Shown here: positions 34,738 to 43,188 of the stretch, piece after piece
How the letters are laid out: each line of letters opens with the position of its first letter
Position numbering within the stretch: position 1 is the stretch's first letter
From: JBDXHU01 sp039989475
GTDB lineage: Bacteria; Pseudomonadota; Gammaproteobacteria; Pseudomonadales; Halieaceae
Direction of reading: 5' to 3'
DNA length: 64,000 nucleotides
NCBI GenBank assembly: GCA_039989475.1
Contig: JBDXHU010000006.1
Location: 62,001-126,000, forward strand
The notes under the pieces: model-generated
The model's input: only the letters and a program-made list of their open reading frames with translations
What the model was told of the DNA's origin: nothing
Databases searched by the model: none
Made by a program: the position numbers and the translations under genes

Positions 34738-35480
34738 CCAGTTACGCCAGTGATTTCCGAATTTGTTCCTACAATATCCATAAAGGCTTCGGTGTCGCCA
34801 ATCGACGCTTTTTGTTGGAAGACATGCGCAGTGCGATTCGCAGCGTAGACGCCGATATTTGCTTCCTGCAGGAAGTGGTGGGCCACCAGCTGGCTTACGG
34901 AGGTGAAGATCACGCCGGCACCGAAAGCCAATTCGAATTTCTGGCAGATCAAACCTGGTCACATTTCGCCTACGGCAAAAATGCGATTGCGGAGCTTGGT
35001 CACCATGGCAACGCTATTCTAAGCAAGGTGCCATTTGTGGAGTGGGAGAATCACGATATCAGTCGCTGGCGGTTTTCTTCGCGTGGCCTGCTCTATGGTC
35101 GGCTGGACAATGGCGTCCATCTTATTTGCGTACACCTCGGCTTGCTGGAGGGCGAGCGGCGCTACCAGGTAAAGCGATTGCGACAGTTGTTGCAAAAACA
35201 CTGCGAGCAAAATCAGCCCGTCATAGTCGCCGGGGACTTCAATGACTGGCGCATGCGGGTCGACAAAGTCATGTGCGGGGATCTGGGATTTTCTGAAGTA
35301 ATAGCTGAACAAGAGGGGCTTCCAGCGCGCAGTTTCCCGGTGGCCCTGCCCGTGTTTCGGGTAGACCGGATTTACTTTCGAGGCTTGCAGCTAAAAGAGG
35401 CGAGTTTATTGCGCGACGGAATCTGGCGTCGCCTCTCAGACCACGCTGCTATTACTGCGAGCTTTCATCAGCCGGAGTAA
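34734..35480 (+). CDS. Endonuclease/exonuclease/phosphatase family protein (YbhP-like)
   Basis: 248-residue EEP-superfamily hydrolase. Motifs: SYNIHKG (about 11-17), CFLQEV (about 44-49, magnesium-binding Glu), VAGDFNDW (about 164-171), and a C-terminal RLSDHAAI with the catalytic SDH. Likely a phosphodiesterase acting on a lipid head group or nucleic acid; its neighbour favours the first. GTG at 34734 overlaps the Cls stop as GTGA and has a GAGG site at good distance; a TTG at 34728 is too close to that site. In E. coli the equivalent ybhP lies beside clsB. The last 29 bp overlap the convergent tatC. Confidence 0.85.
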   Translation: MTSYASDFRICSYNIHKGFGVANRRFLLEDMRSAIRSVDADICFLQEVVGHQLAYGGEDHAGTESQFEFLADQTWSHFAYGKNAIAELGHHGNAILSKVPFVEWENHDISRWRFSSRGLLYGRLDNGVHLICVHLGLLEGERRYQVKRLRQLLQKHCEQNQPVIVAGDFNDWRMRVDKVMCGDLGFSEVIAEQEGLPARSFPVALPVFRVDRIYFRGLQLKEASLLRDGIWRRLSDHAAITASFHQPE

Positions 35481-36201
35481 TCATGCGGCCAAATATGACG
35501 CCAACCTCAAACAGTATCCACATGGGTATAGCCAGCAGTGACTGGGAAATGATGTCGGGTGGTGTCAGGAGCATGCCCATGATGAAGCAGCCGACCACGA
35601 TATAGGGTCGCTTTTTGGCCAGGTCATCGGCGGTGGTAATACCGACCCGTATCATGATGACCGCAGCGATGGGTATCTCAAAGGCCAGCCCGAAGGCGAA
35701 AAACAGCTTGAGCACGAAGTCCAGGTAGCGATTGATGTCGGTCATGATAGTGATGTCGCTGGGGCCGACACTGGTGAAGAAACCGAATATCAGTGGAAAC
35801 ACCACGTAGTAGGCAAAAGCCGCCCCGGCGTAAAACAACAGCACGCTGGACACCAGCAGTGGGATCGCCAGGCGCTTCTCGTTCTTGTACATGCCCGGGG
35901 CCACAAAGCTCCACAATTGGTACAGAACGTAGGGAATGGCGAGAAAAAGTGCGGTCACCAGGGTGAGCTTGAAGGGCGTCAGGAAAGGTGAGGCCACCTC
36001 GGTGGCAATCATTGTGGAGCCTTCAGGTAACAGCGCCCGCAGCGGCTCGGAAACGTAGCTGTAGATGTCATTGGCAAAGGCGAACAGGCCACAAAATATC
36101 AGCAGCACCGCGAGAAAGCTGCGTAACAGGCGGTCACGCAGTTCCGTCAGGTGGGCGACCAGGGGTTGTGGCGCGTCGCCAGCCTGGTCTTCTTCACTCA
36201 T
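35452..36201 (-). CDS. tatC: Sec-independent protein translocase TatC
   Basis: 249-residue inner-membrane receptor of the Tat system, which exports folded proteins with twin-arginine signals. Six hydrophobic segments, the N-terminal PLVAHLTELRDRLLRS with the conserved His-Leu-x-Glu-Leu-Arg that binds the signal peptide, the periplasmic P(F)LTPFKLT region, and LLTPPDIISQSLLAIP near the end are all typical. Starts within tatB (8-bp overlap, ATGAGTGA). Ends over the convergent EEP gene. Confidence 0.97.
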   Translation of the reverse strand: MSEEDQAGDAPQPLVAHLTELRDRLLRSFLAVLLIFCGLFAFANDIYSYVSEPLRALLPEGSTMIATEVASPFLTPFKLTLVTALFLAIPYVLYQLWSFVAPGMYKNEKRLAIPLLVSSVLLFYAGAAFAYYVVFPLIFGFFTSVGPSDITIMTDINRYLDFVLKLFFAFGLAFEIPIAAVIMIRVGITTADDLAKKRPYIVVGCFIMGMLLTPPDIISQSLLAIPMWILFEVGVIFGRMITPADESSQ

Positions 36202-36706
36202 GCTTGTTGGCTTCGTTGTGGTCGGCGGGCGGCTCTCTCTCCGCCGCAGCCGCTTGATCAGCTTCCGGCTTTTGCTCTGCGGTCGCTGAAGGCTTTTGTT
36301 CTTTAGCCGCTGATGGCGCTTGCTCTTCAGCCGCTGACGGCTCTTGCTCTGTGGTCGCTGACGGCTCTTGCTCTGTGGTCGCTGAAGGCTCTTGCTCTGC
36401 GCCCGCTGAAGGCTCTGGTACAGGGCCTGTATGCGGTGGCTCGTTGCCGTCTACATCCAGCCCCGAGCGCAGTTGTAATTCTGCCCGTCGCAATTCATCC
36501 ATCACCGATTGATTGTGCAGGTCCTGGCGAATTTCATCGGCGCGAAGCTCGCGTTCGATCTCACTGCGAACGCTGTTGAAGCCGGAACGCAGCTTACCCA
36601 GCCACAGGCTGACCGTGCGGATCGCACCGGGCAGGCGCTCCGGCCCCAGTACCAGCAGGCCGACGACGCTGACCAGCAGCAGTTCCAGAAAACCAATATC
36701 GAACAT
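36194..36706 (-). CDS. tatB: Sec-independent protein translocase TatB with repeat-containing tail
   Basis: 170-residue subunit. Residues 1-21 form the N-terminal membrane helix with the Glu8 and conserved GPERLP hinge, followed by an amphipathic helix (about 26-60), all normal. The tail is unusual: residues 98-145 are six imperfect copies of an eight-residue unit (consensus EPSATTEQ), giving an acidic, flexible, proline-rich arm. TatB works with TatC in signal recognition. Only the tail differs from other TatB proteins, which also end in variable acidic tails. Confidence 0.95.
   Translation of the reverse strand: MFDIGFLELLLVSVVGLLVLGPERLPGAIRTVSLWLGKLRSGFNSVRSEIERELRADEIRQDLHNQSVMDELRRAELQLRSGLDVDGNEPPHTGPVPEPSAGAEQEPSATTEQEPSATTEQEPSAAEEQAPSAAKEQKPSATAEQKPEADQAAAAEREPPADHNEANKHE
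36272..36415 (-). repeat. Six-copy 24-bp repeat inside tatB
   Basis: Six in-frame 24-bp units encoding EPSAGAEQ, EPSATTEQ, EPSATTEQ, EPSAAEEQ, APSAAKEQ and KPSATAEQ. Two adjacent units are identical in protein and nearly so in DNA, so copy number may vary between strains. Confidence 0.9.
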
Positions 36707-36716
36707 CGGGTTTAGG

Positions 36717-36944
36717 CTACTCGGGCTTGTCGCTCTGTTCCTTCAGCTGAGCCGATTCCTCGTTAGAGGATTCTGCGTCGGTCTCATCCTCACTGGGCTC
36801 ATCGCTGCTCATCGAACTGCGAAAGCCCTTGATCGCCGAGCCCAGGTCGCTGCCCAGGTTGCGTAAACGCTTGGTGCCGAACAGCATTACCACGATTGCC
36901 AGAATGATCAACAGCTGCCATACACTGATTCCACCAATACCCAT
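36717..36944 (-). CDS. tatA: Sec-independent protein translocase TatA
   Basis: 75-residue pore-forming subunit. N-terminal membrane helix (WQLLIILAIVVMLFG) with the FGTKRLRNLGSDLGSAIKGF hinge and amphipathic helix, then an acidic tail. It differs from TatB by lacking the GPER motif and having FGTK. First of tatA-tatB-tatC, 20 bp after hisE, and probably part of the same long minus-strand transcript. Confidence 0.96.
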   Translation of the reverse strand: MGIGGISVWQLLIILAIVVMLFGTKRLRNLGSDLGSAIKGFRSSMSSDEPSEDETDAESSNEESAQLKEQSDKPE

Positions 36945-36964
36945 CTGATATTCCTCTTTTTCAG

Positions 36965-37303
36965 TTATTCCTGTGGGCCGCTGCGAGAGGCTTTCTCAAC
37001 CAGGCCCGATGTATCGAAGCGTCTTTCCAATTCTGCCAGCAGCGCACGGCTGTCCAGACCTTGGTGCGAGAGCATGACCAGGCTATGAAACCACAGGTCA
37101 GCCGTTTCATAGACCAGCTGTTGCTTGTCGTCGCTGGCCTCAGCTTCCTTGGCGGCGAGTATGGTCTCGACGCATTCCTCGCCAAGCTTTTCCAGAATCT
37201 TGTTCAATCCTGCCGCGTGCAGCTGTGCCACATAGGATTCATTGGGGTCCGATGATCGACGTTCCGCGAGTATGTTGTCCAATTGTTGCAATATATCGGT
37301 CAT
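36965..37303 (-). CDS. hisE: Phosphoribosyl-ATP pyrophosphatase
   Basis: 112-residue enzyme for the second step of histidine synthesis. Typical helical core: LNKILEKLGEECVETILAAKE (Glu-x-x-Glu metal site, about 35-55), then YETADLWFHSLVMLSHQGL. The ATG at 37303 follows the hisI stop by eight bases; a longer in-frame reading overlaps hisI and is not natural. HisE is separate from HisI here, as in pseudomonads, instead of the fused E. coli enzyme. Confidence 0.94.
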   Translation of the reverse strand: MTDILQQLDNILAERRSSDPNESYVAQLHAAGLNKILEKLGEECVETILAAKEAEASDDKQQLVYETADLWFHSLVMLSHQGLDSRALLAELERRFDTSGLVEKASRSGPQE

Positions 37304-37311
37304 GAATTGTC

Positions 37312-37701
37312 TCAGTAAATATCCGCCGGGTCCTTGAGTACGGGTTCGCACAGGGCCCATTTTTCCTTTTCCAGGCGATACATAAAGCAGTGGCGGCGGC
37401 CGGTGTGACAGGCAATGCCGCCCTGTTGCTGAACTTGCAGCAGCAGCGTGTCGCAATCGCAATCCAGGCGCAGCTCTTTCACCAGCTGAACGTGGCCGGA
37501 AGATTCTCCCTTGCGCCATAGTGCCTGGCGCGAACGGGACCAGTAGACGGCCTGGCCTTCAGCCATGGTGCAGGCCAGTGACTCGCGGCTCATCCAGGCC
37601 AGCATGAGCACTTCGCCGGACTCGGCGTCCTGGGCGATGGCGGGAATCAGGCCCTGCGCGTTCCACTGCACCTGGTCCAGTAGTGATGTTTGGATTTCCA
37701 T
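37312..37701 (-). CDS. hisI: Phosphoribosyl-AMP cyclohydrolase
   Basis: 129-residue zinc enzyme for the third step of histidine synthesis, opening the purine ring of phosphoribosyl-AMP. Family motifs include MLAWMSRESLACTM, YWSRSRQALWRKGE, and the zinc/magnesium ligands DCDTLLL and the cysteines of GGIACHTGRRHCF. Normal length. It stands 45 bp after ubiB and 8 bp before hisE. Confidence 0.95.
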   Translation of the reverse strand: MEIQTSLLDQVQWNAQGLIPAIAQDAESGEVLMLAWMSRESLACTMAEGQAVYWSRSRQALWRKGESSGHVQLVKELRLDCDCDTLLLQVQQQGGIACHTGRRHCFMYRLEKEKWALCEPVLKDPADIY

Positions 37702-37746
37702 GGGCGGTGATTATCGCATAGCTGCGGCGTGGGCGCAGGGACAGGG

Positions 37747-39393
37747 TCAGCCCCGTGAGCGCGGCCACAGCAGGTAAAAACCAACCGCCAGCAGGCCCCA
37801 GCTGAGCATGGGCCAGCGCGACATCTGCGCCAGGCCATCGGGGAAGGCGGTAGCGGCGGCGCCGCCAAAAACCAGCATCGCCACCACCAGGCGTTTGCGC
37901 CGGCTGTCCTCCAGCTGCAGTTGTTGTTGCAACTGGTCCAGCCGCTCTCGTTGCTGCCGGGTCTGGGTGTCCAGTTCGCGGGTTTGTTGCAGACTTTCGA
38001 AAACGGCGTCGGGTAGCTGCGGTAGTTGCTCCAGCCAGGACGGTGCGTTGCGCCGCAGGCGCTCCAGCATTCCCTGGGCGGAATAGCGGTCCTGCACCCA
38101 TTGTTCCAGGAAAGGTTGCGCCGTATCCCACAGGTCGAGTTGCGGGTATAGCTGGCGACCCAGGCCTTCGATATTGAGCAGGGTTTTTTGCAGCAGCACC
38201 AGTGACGGCTGCACTTCCATATTGAAACGGCGCGCCGTCTGGAACAGGTAGATCAGCAACTGTCCGAAGGAGATCTCGGCCAGGGGTTTTTCGAACACCG
38301 GCTCGCACACCGCGCGCATGGCGGATTCAAAATCGTGTACGCGGGTGCCGGGTGGTACCCAGCCACACTCCACGTGCAACTGGGCGCACTCGCGGTAGTC
38401 ACGGCGGAACACCGCCAACAGGTTGCGGGCCAGGTAATATTGGTCGAAGTCGCTGAGTGTACCGATAATGGCGCAATCAATGGCGATATAGCTGGGGTCG
38501 TCAGGCTTGCTGGCGTCGACGAATATATTGCCCGGGTGCATGTCGGCGTGGAAGAAACTGTCACGGAACACCTGGGTGAAGAAAATCTGCACCCCTCGCT
38601 CCGCCAGCAGCTTCAGATCAACGCCGAGTTCACGCAGTCGGTCGAGGTCAGTAACCGGAATGCCGTGAATGCGCTCCATGGTATAGACATTGTGTCGGGT
38701 GTAGTCCCAGTACACCTGGGGGATGTAGACCAGCTCGCTGTCAACGAAATTGCGTCGCAGTTGGGAGGCGTTGGCCGCCTCTCGCTGCAGGTCGAGCTCA
38801 TCCAGAATAGTAATTTCGTAGTCGCTCACTACCTCTACCGGGCGCAGGCGCCGTCCGTCTGCTGAGTAATGCTGTAGCAGCCTGGCCAGCGTAAACAGCA
38901 GCGCTATGTCCTGCCTGATTACCCGCTCGATGCCGGGGCGCACGACCTTGACCACCACGTCCTCGCCAGAGTGCAGGGTTGCTGCGTGTACCTGGGCCAC
39001 CGAGGCGGAAGCCATCGGTGTTTTCTCAAAGCTGGCATAGAGCTCGCCAATACTGGCGCCGAGGCTGGATTCAATGATGTCCTGGGCGTGCTGCAGGTCG
39101 AAGGGTGGTACCTCGTCCTGCAGCCTGGCCAGTTCATCCGCAATGTCCACCGGCAGCAGGTCGCGGCGGGTCGACAACATTTGGCCAAATTTGATGAAGA
39201 CCGGTCCCAGTTCCTCCAGCGCCATACGCAGGCGCTGGCCGCGACTGAGGTCGCCCAGTGGAAGCAGACGCCAGGGTGCGCAGCGCAGCAGCCACCGACG
39301 CGAGGCGGGTAACTGCTCGAGCTGAATGAAACTGTCCAGCCGGTAACGGCTGAATACCCGCAGGATTTTGGCCAGGCGCATGACTCTGCTCAA
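37747..39393 (-). CDS. ubiB: Ubiquinone biosynthesis protein UbiB
   Basis: 548-residue atypical kinase-like ATPase needed for ubiquinone synthesis; it may help to extract membrane-embedded intermediates. The KxGQ motif that distinguishes the family is K68-F-G-Q71 (FIKFGQMLSTRRDLL). The kinase-like core has AVAQVHAA-type glycine-poor loop and catalytic DxHPGNIF (SFFHADMHPGNIF), and two C-terminal membrane helices (about 500-545) end the protein. Starts 4 bp after ubiJ. Confidence 0.96.
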   Translation of the reverse strand: MSRVMRLAKILRVFSRYRLDSFIQLEQLPASRRWLLRCAPWRLLPLGDLSRGQRLRMALEELGPVFIKFGQMLSTRRDLLPVDIADELARLQDEVPPFDLQHAQDIIESSLGASIGELYASFEKTPMASASVAQVHAATLHSGEDVVVKVVRPGIERVIRQDIALLFTLARLLQHYSADGRRLRPVEVVSDYEITILDELDLQREAANASQLRRNFVDSELVYIPQVYWDYTRHNVYTMERIHGIPVTDLDRLRELGVDLKLLAERGVQIFFTQVFRDSFFHADMHPGNIFVDASKPDDPSYIAIDCAIIGTLSDFDQYYLARNLLAVFRRDYRECAQLHVECGWVPPGTRVHDFESAMRAVCEPVFEKPLAEISFGQLLIYLFQTARRFNMEVQPSLVLLQKTLLNIEGLGRQLYPQLDLWDTAQPFLEQWVQDRYSAQGMLERLRRNAPSWLEQLPQLPDAVFESLQQTRELDTQTRQQRERLDQLQQQLQLEDSRRKRLVVAMLVFGGAAATAFPDGLAQMSRWPMLSWGLLAVGFYLLWPRSRG

Positions 39394-39397
39394 GGGG

Positions 39398-40036
39398 CTA
39401 ACCCGCCACCTGGCGCACGCTGGCGGCCAGTTTACGAATTCGCGCCTGCAGCCGGTCTACCCGCTGGCCCAGTTGTTCAACGTCCTGGTAGAAATCTTCC
39501 AGTTCCTGCCGTGGCGGTGACAGACGCGCTTCCTCGTGAATAAATTCCTCCAGTTGGCGAGATATACTGGCGGATGCCTGTTGGCCCCAGCTGAATACTC
39601 CCCTGAGTGCCTCGGCCAACTGGTGTCCGGTGACATCGCCGAGGCTGTCGACCAGGGGTGCCTCCCAGTCAAGTTCCAGTCCGGCTATGATTTTCTGCAG
39701 CTCCATTAGGGGCGCACTGTCGCCTTGCAGCTCGATATTGCCGTTGATCAAAGCCGCCGCCGCATCATCTGTCCTGGCCAGCTCAGCAAAATCACTGGCA
39801 CTGCCGCGAATGCTGGTGGTGACCTCGCCATCCCAGAATCCCATTAGCCTGATGCGGTCAGCGTCGGGCAAGAGGTAGATATCCAGCTGCGGGCCTGTGC
39901 AATCGAGTCGAAATACCTGCCCCTGCAGCTGCGCCAGTTTTCGGATGCCGGGCTTGTCCAGCTGCAGTGCCTGGTTCAACGCCAACTCCAATGCAGCCAG
40001 GGCGCCAGTGTGCAAGGTTGGGTTGATGCTCTCCAT
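39398..40036 (-). CDS. ubiJ: Ubiquinone biosynthesis accessory factor UbiJ
   Basis: 212-residue protein with an N-terminal SCP2-type lipid-binding domain (about 10-110) and a C-terminal coiled coil (LEDFYQDVEQLGQRVDRLQARIRKL, hydrophobic heptads). UbiJ binds ubiquinone intermediates and scaffolds the soluble Ubi complex with UbiK. ATG at 40036 is one base after the ubiE stop; the longer in-frame start lies inside ubiE. Position between ubiE and ubiB is diagnostic. Confidence 0.92.
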   Translation of the reverse strand: MESINPTLHTGALAALELALNQALQLDKPGIRKLAQLQGQVFRLDCTGPQLDIYLLPDADRIRLMGFWDGEVTTSIRGSASDFAELARTDDAAAALINGNIELQGDSAPLMELQKIIAGLELDWEAPLVDSLGDVTGHQLAEALRGVFSWGQQASASISRQLEEFIHEEARLSPPRQELEDFYQDVEQLGQRVDRLQARIRKLAASVRQVAG

Positions 40037-40037
40037 G

Positions 40038-40787
40038 TCAGCCCTTGATGCCTCGGTGCAGGGCGACGATGCCACCGGTCATGTTGAAGAACTCACAGCG
40101 GGTAAAGCCAACTGACTCCATCATCTCGCGCAGACTTTCCTGGTCCGGGTGCATTCGTATGGATTCGGCCAGGTATTGATAGCTGTCGCTGTCGCCGGCA
40201 ACCAGTTTGCCCAATACCGGTAATATGCGGAATGAGTAGGTGTCGTAGGCTTTGCTCAACAGCTCGCTTTCAGGTTTGGAGAACTCGAGAACCAGCAGGC
40301 GACCACCGGGCTTCAGCACTCTTAGCATTGAGCCAAGCGCGCGCTCCTTGTCGGTAACATTGCGCAGGCCGAAGGCAATACTGACCACGTCGAAATGATT
40401 GTCCGGGAAAGGCAGGTTCTCGGCGTTGGCCTGCACGTAGCGCAGGTTGTCGTGGTAGCCCCGATCCAGCAACTTGTCCCTGCCTACGCGGAGCATGGAG
40501 TCATTGATGTCGGCGAGTACGACCTCACCCTCGGCACCGACCAGGTCGGCAAAGCGACTGCTCAGGTCGCCGGTGCCACCGGCGATATCCAGCACCCGGT
40601 GTCCCGGCCTGACTGCACTGACTTCAATGGTAAAACGTTTCCACACCCGGTGGATGCCGCCGGACATAAGATCGTTCATCAGGTCGTAGCGATCGGCCAC
40701 AGAGTGGAATACATTGGCGACCAGGCCGGCCTTGTCGTCGGGCTCGACCTCGCGATAACCGAAATGCGTCTTTTCCTCGTCCTTCAT
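40038..40787 (-). CDS. ubiE: Ubiquinone/menaquinone C-methyltransferase UbiE
   Basis: 249-residue SAM-dependent methyltransferase that adds the C2 methyl of ubiquinone. Family motifs are YDLMNDLMSGGIHRVWKRF (about 34-52), the SAM site VLDIAGGTGDLSSRF, then FGLRNVTDKERAL and the C-terminal GGIVALHRG. Heads the ubiE-ubiJ-ubiB run. In P. aeruginosa, from memory, polyhydroxyalkanoate genes lie just upstream; here the gene upstream is DUF971. Confidence 0.96.
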   Translation of the reverse strand: MKDEEKTHFGYREVEPDDKAGLVANVFHSVADRYDLMNDLMSGGIHRVWKRFTIEVSAVRPGHRVLDIAGGTGDLSSRFADLVGAEGEVVLADINDSMLRVGRDKLLDRGYHDNLRYVQANAENLPFPDNHFDVVSIAFGLRNVTDKERALGSMLRVLKPGGRLLVLEFSKPESELLSKAYDTYSFRILPVLGKLVAGDSDSYQYLAESIRMHPDQESLREMMESVGFTRCEFFNMTGGIVALHRGIKG

Positions 40788-40847
40788 TTTCTCAACTCGT
40801 GCCGTTCAGTCTATTGTAGCGCCTTGTGGGGAAACTACAGCGCCTGA

Positions 40848-41225
40848 TTACAAGTCTATGCGCAATACCTGCACGTCGGGGTCTCGGCTGGCGCCGGCCT
40901 CGTGCAATTGCTGCAGGTAGCTCTTCCAGTATTGATCGCGATTATCGCAGAGCTCACGCAGGTAGTCCCAGCTATAGAGGCCGGTATCATGGCCGTCGTC
41001 GAAGTGCAGCTGCAGGGCGTAATTGCCTACCGGGCTGATCTTCGTGATGGACACGTTCTTCTTGCCCGCTTGCAGTACCTCCTGGCCCGGTCCATGCCCC
41101 CGCACCTCGGCTGAGGGGGAGTATACCCGTAGCAATTCGCAGCTCAGCTCGAAGCTCTGGTCATCGTAGCCGAGCTCCAGTGTGCGCGACTGCTGGTGTA
41201 ACTTGATGACCGTGGGAACTGTCAT
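40848..41225 (-). CDS. DUF971 protein (gamma-butyrobetaine hydroxylase N-terminal-like domain)
   Basis: 125-residue single-domain protein. The pattern LELGYDDQSFELSCELLRVYSPSAE and GLYSWDYLRELC is the DUF971/GBBH-like N-terminal domain, which in eukaryotes is attached to carnitine enzymes but here stands alone. It often neighbours hslVU in gammaproteobacteria, and its function there is unknown. ATG at 41225 was preferred to an in-frame one at 41369 inside hslU. It follows hslU by 31 bp. Confidence 0.88.
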   Translation of the reverse strand: MTVPTVIKLHQQSRTLELGYDDQSFELSCELLRVYSPSAEVRGHGPGQEVLQAGKKNVSITKISPVGNYALQLHFDDGHDTGLYSWDYLRELCDNRDQYWKSYLQQLHEAGASRDPDVQVLRIDL

Positions 41226-41256
41226 GGTCGGCGCTGTGGTGTAAGAGCAGCCGGCA

Positions 41257-42579
41257 TTACAGGATGAAGCGGCTGAGGTCTTCGTCAGCACACAGCTCAC
41301 CCAATTGCTGTTCGACATAGTCGGCGTCAACGGCCAGGGCTGCGTCTTGCAGACTGCTATCGGTGGCATTGAAGGAGGCGTCTTCCAACAACCTCTCCAT
41401 CACCGTATGCAGGCGGCGGGCGCCAATATTCTCGGTGCTTTCGTTGACCCGCCAGGCGATTTCCGCAATCCGCCTTATGCCATCGTCGGAGAATTCCACC
41501 GACAGGCCTTCCGTCGCCAGCAGGGCCTGGTATTGCTCAGTCAGGGAAGCATCGGGTTCGCGCAGAATGCGTTCAAAGTCCTCGGGGCTCAGGGCAGCCA
41601 GCTCAACACGGATTGGCAGTCGGCCCTGTAATTCAGGAATCAGGTCTGATGGCTTGGCCAGGTGAAAGGCGCCGGAGGCTACAAACAGTATGTGATCGGT
41701 TTTGATCATGCCGAACTTGGTGCTGACAGTGCAGCCTTCTATCAGTGGCAGCAGGTCTCGCTGTACTCCCTCGCGGGAAACGTCGGCGCCGGCCATCTCG
41801 CTGCGCTTGGCGACCTTGTCCAATTCGTCGATGAAGACAATGCCGGTCTGTTCGGCCGCGTACAGGGCGCGCTGTTTCAGCTCGTCCTCGTTAACCATTC
41901 TCGCCGCTTCCTCGTCGCGCAGACTTTCGAAGGCGGTCTTGACCGTTACCTTGCGGGTTTTCTTTTGCTGGCCGGAGAGGTTGGAGAACATGCTTTGCAG
42001 CTGGTTGGTCATTTCCTCCATGCCCGGGGGTGCCATGATCTCAACCCCTGCAGGGTTGCTGCTTAGCTCCAGCTCGACTTCGCGGTCGTCCAGTTCGCCT
42101 TCACGCAGTTTTTTGCGCAGCAGCTGTCGCGTGGCAGAATCGCCCGTGTCAGCCTCGTCCCGGGCCGGCGTCAGCAGTATATCGAGCAAGCGGTCCTCGG
42201 CGGCCTCTTCGGCGCGGAAGCGCACTTTTTCCATTTCCTGTTCACGCAGCATGGTGACAGAGACATCAACCAGGTCACGCACAATTGATTCAACGTCGCG
42301 TCCGACGTAGCCAACTTCGGTAAACTTGGTGGCTTCCACCTTGATAAAAGGCGCATTGGCCAGGCGCGCCAGGCGCCGTGCGATCTCGGTTTTGCCGACA
42401 CCGGTGGGGCCGATCATGAGAATGTTTTTGGGTGTGATTTCTGCCTGCAGGGCTTCATCCAGCTGCAGTCTGCGCCAGCGGTTTCGCAGGGCAATAGCCA
42501 CCGCTCGCTTGGCTTCGTCCTGGCCAATAATGTGTTTGTCGAGCTCGTGTACGATCTCTCGCGGCGTCATGTTTGACAT
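41257..42579 (-). CDS. hslU: ATP-dependent protease ATPase subunit HslU
   Basis: 440-residue AAA+ unfoldase that feeds substrates to HslV. Walker A is GPTGVGKTE (about 56-64), Walker B has VFIDELDKV, the I-domain lies between (about 110-230), and the sensor-2 C-terminal ends in DEDLSRFIL, the tail that docks on HslV. The usual length is 440-445. It begins one base after the hslV stop, so the two are coupled. HslUV is normally heat-shock induced; I did not see a clear sigma-32 box upstream. Confidence 0.97.
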   Translation of the reverse strand: MSNMTPREIVHELDKHIIGQDEAKRAVAIALRNRWRRLQLDEALQAEITPKNILMIGPTGVGKTEIARRLARLANAPFIKVEATKFTEVGYVGRDVESIVRDLVDVSVTMLREQEMEKVRFRAEEAAEDRLLDILLTPARDEADTGDSATRQLLRKKLREGELDDREVELELSSNPAGVEIMAPPGMEEMTNQLQSMFSNLSGQQKKTRKVTVKTAFESLRDEEAARMVNEDELKQRALYAAEQTGIVFIDELDKVAKRSEMAGADVSREGVQRDLLPLIEGCTVSTKFGMIKTDHILFVASGAFHLAKPSDLIPELQGRLPIRVELAALSPEDFERILREPDASLTEQYQALLATEGLSVEFSDDGIRRIAEIAWRVNESTENIGARRLHTVMERLLEDASFNATDSSLQDAALAVDADYVEQQLGELCADEDLSRFIL

Positions 42580-42580
42580 A

Positions 42581-43129
42581 TTAATCCTGAGTGCAGTCCA
42601 GTTCTTCGATGACGCGATTGTGGTTGGTGTAAATACAGATATCTGCAGCGATGCTCAGGCCCTTCTCGACGATGTCGGAGGCGGAGAGCTCGGTGTTGTC
42701 CAGCAAGGCGCGGGCAGCAGACTGGGCGAAGGGGCCGCCCGAGCCGATCGCAATGAGGTTGTCCTCCGGCTCGATCACATCGCCATTGCCGGTAATGATC
42801 AGGGAGGTCTGCTTGTCGGCCACCGCCAGCAGCGCTTCCAGCCGGCGCAGGGCTCGCTCCGTGCGCCAGGCCTTGGCCAGCTCGACCGCTGATCGCACCA
42901 GGTTGCCCTGGTGCTTTTCCAATTGTGCCTCGAACAGCTCGAACAGGGTGAAGGCATCCGCCGTGCCGCCGGCGAAGCCGGCCAATACTCGATCATTGTA
43001 GAGTCGGCGCACCTTGCGCGCATTGCCCTTCATGATGGTGTTGCCCAGTGAGACCTGGCCGTCGCCGCCGATGACGACATGGTTGCCGCGGCGGACTGAT
43101 AAAATTGTTGTACCCCGGTACTGCTCCAC
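42581..43129 (-). CDS. hslV: ATP-dependent protease proteolytic subunit HslV
   Basis: 182-residue threonine peptidase, a bacterial proteasome relative. The start codon is GTG at 43129. After removal of the MEQYRG leader the new N-terminus is TTILSVRRG, the catalytic threonine. Later motifs are GDGQVSLGNTIMKG, GFAGGTADAFTLFE and GSGGPFAQSAARAL. The leader is longer than the usual one to five residues, so the GTG could be debated, but it is the only start in frame near the threonine. It follows the SPOR gene by 59 bp. Confidence 0.95.
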   Translation of the reverse strand: MEQYRGTTILSVRRGNHVVIGGDGQVSLGNTIMKGNARKVRRLYNDRVLAGFAGGTADAFTLFELFEAQLEKHQGNLVRSAVELAKAWRTERALRRLEALLAVADKQTSLIITGNGDVIEPEDNLIAIGSGGPFAQSAARALLDNTELSASDIVEKGLSIAADICIYTNHNRVIEELDCTQD

Positions 43130-43188
43130 TGTGCACCTCCTGCCAATTATTGGGATATGGGGTTGGGCCGGACCGAAATCAAGTCAGT

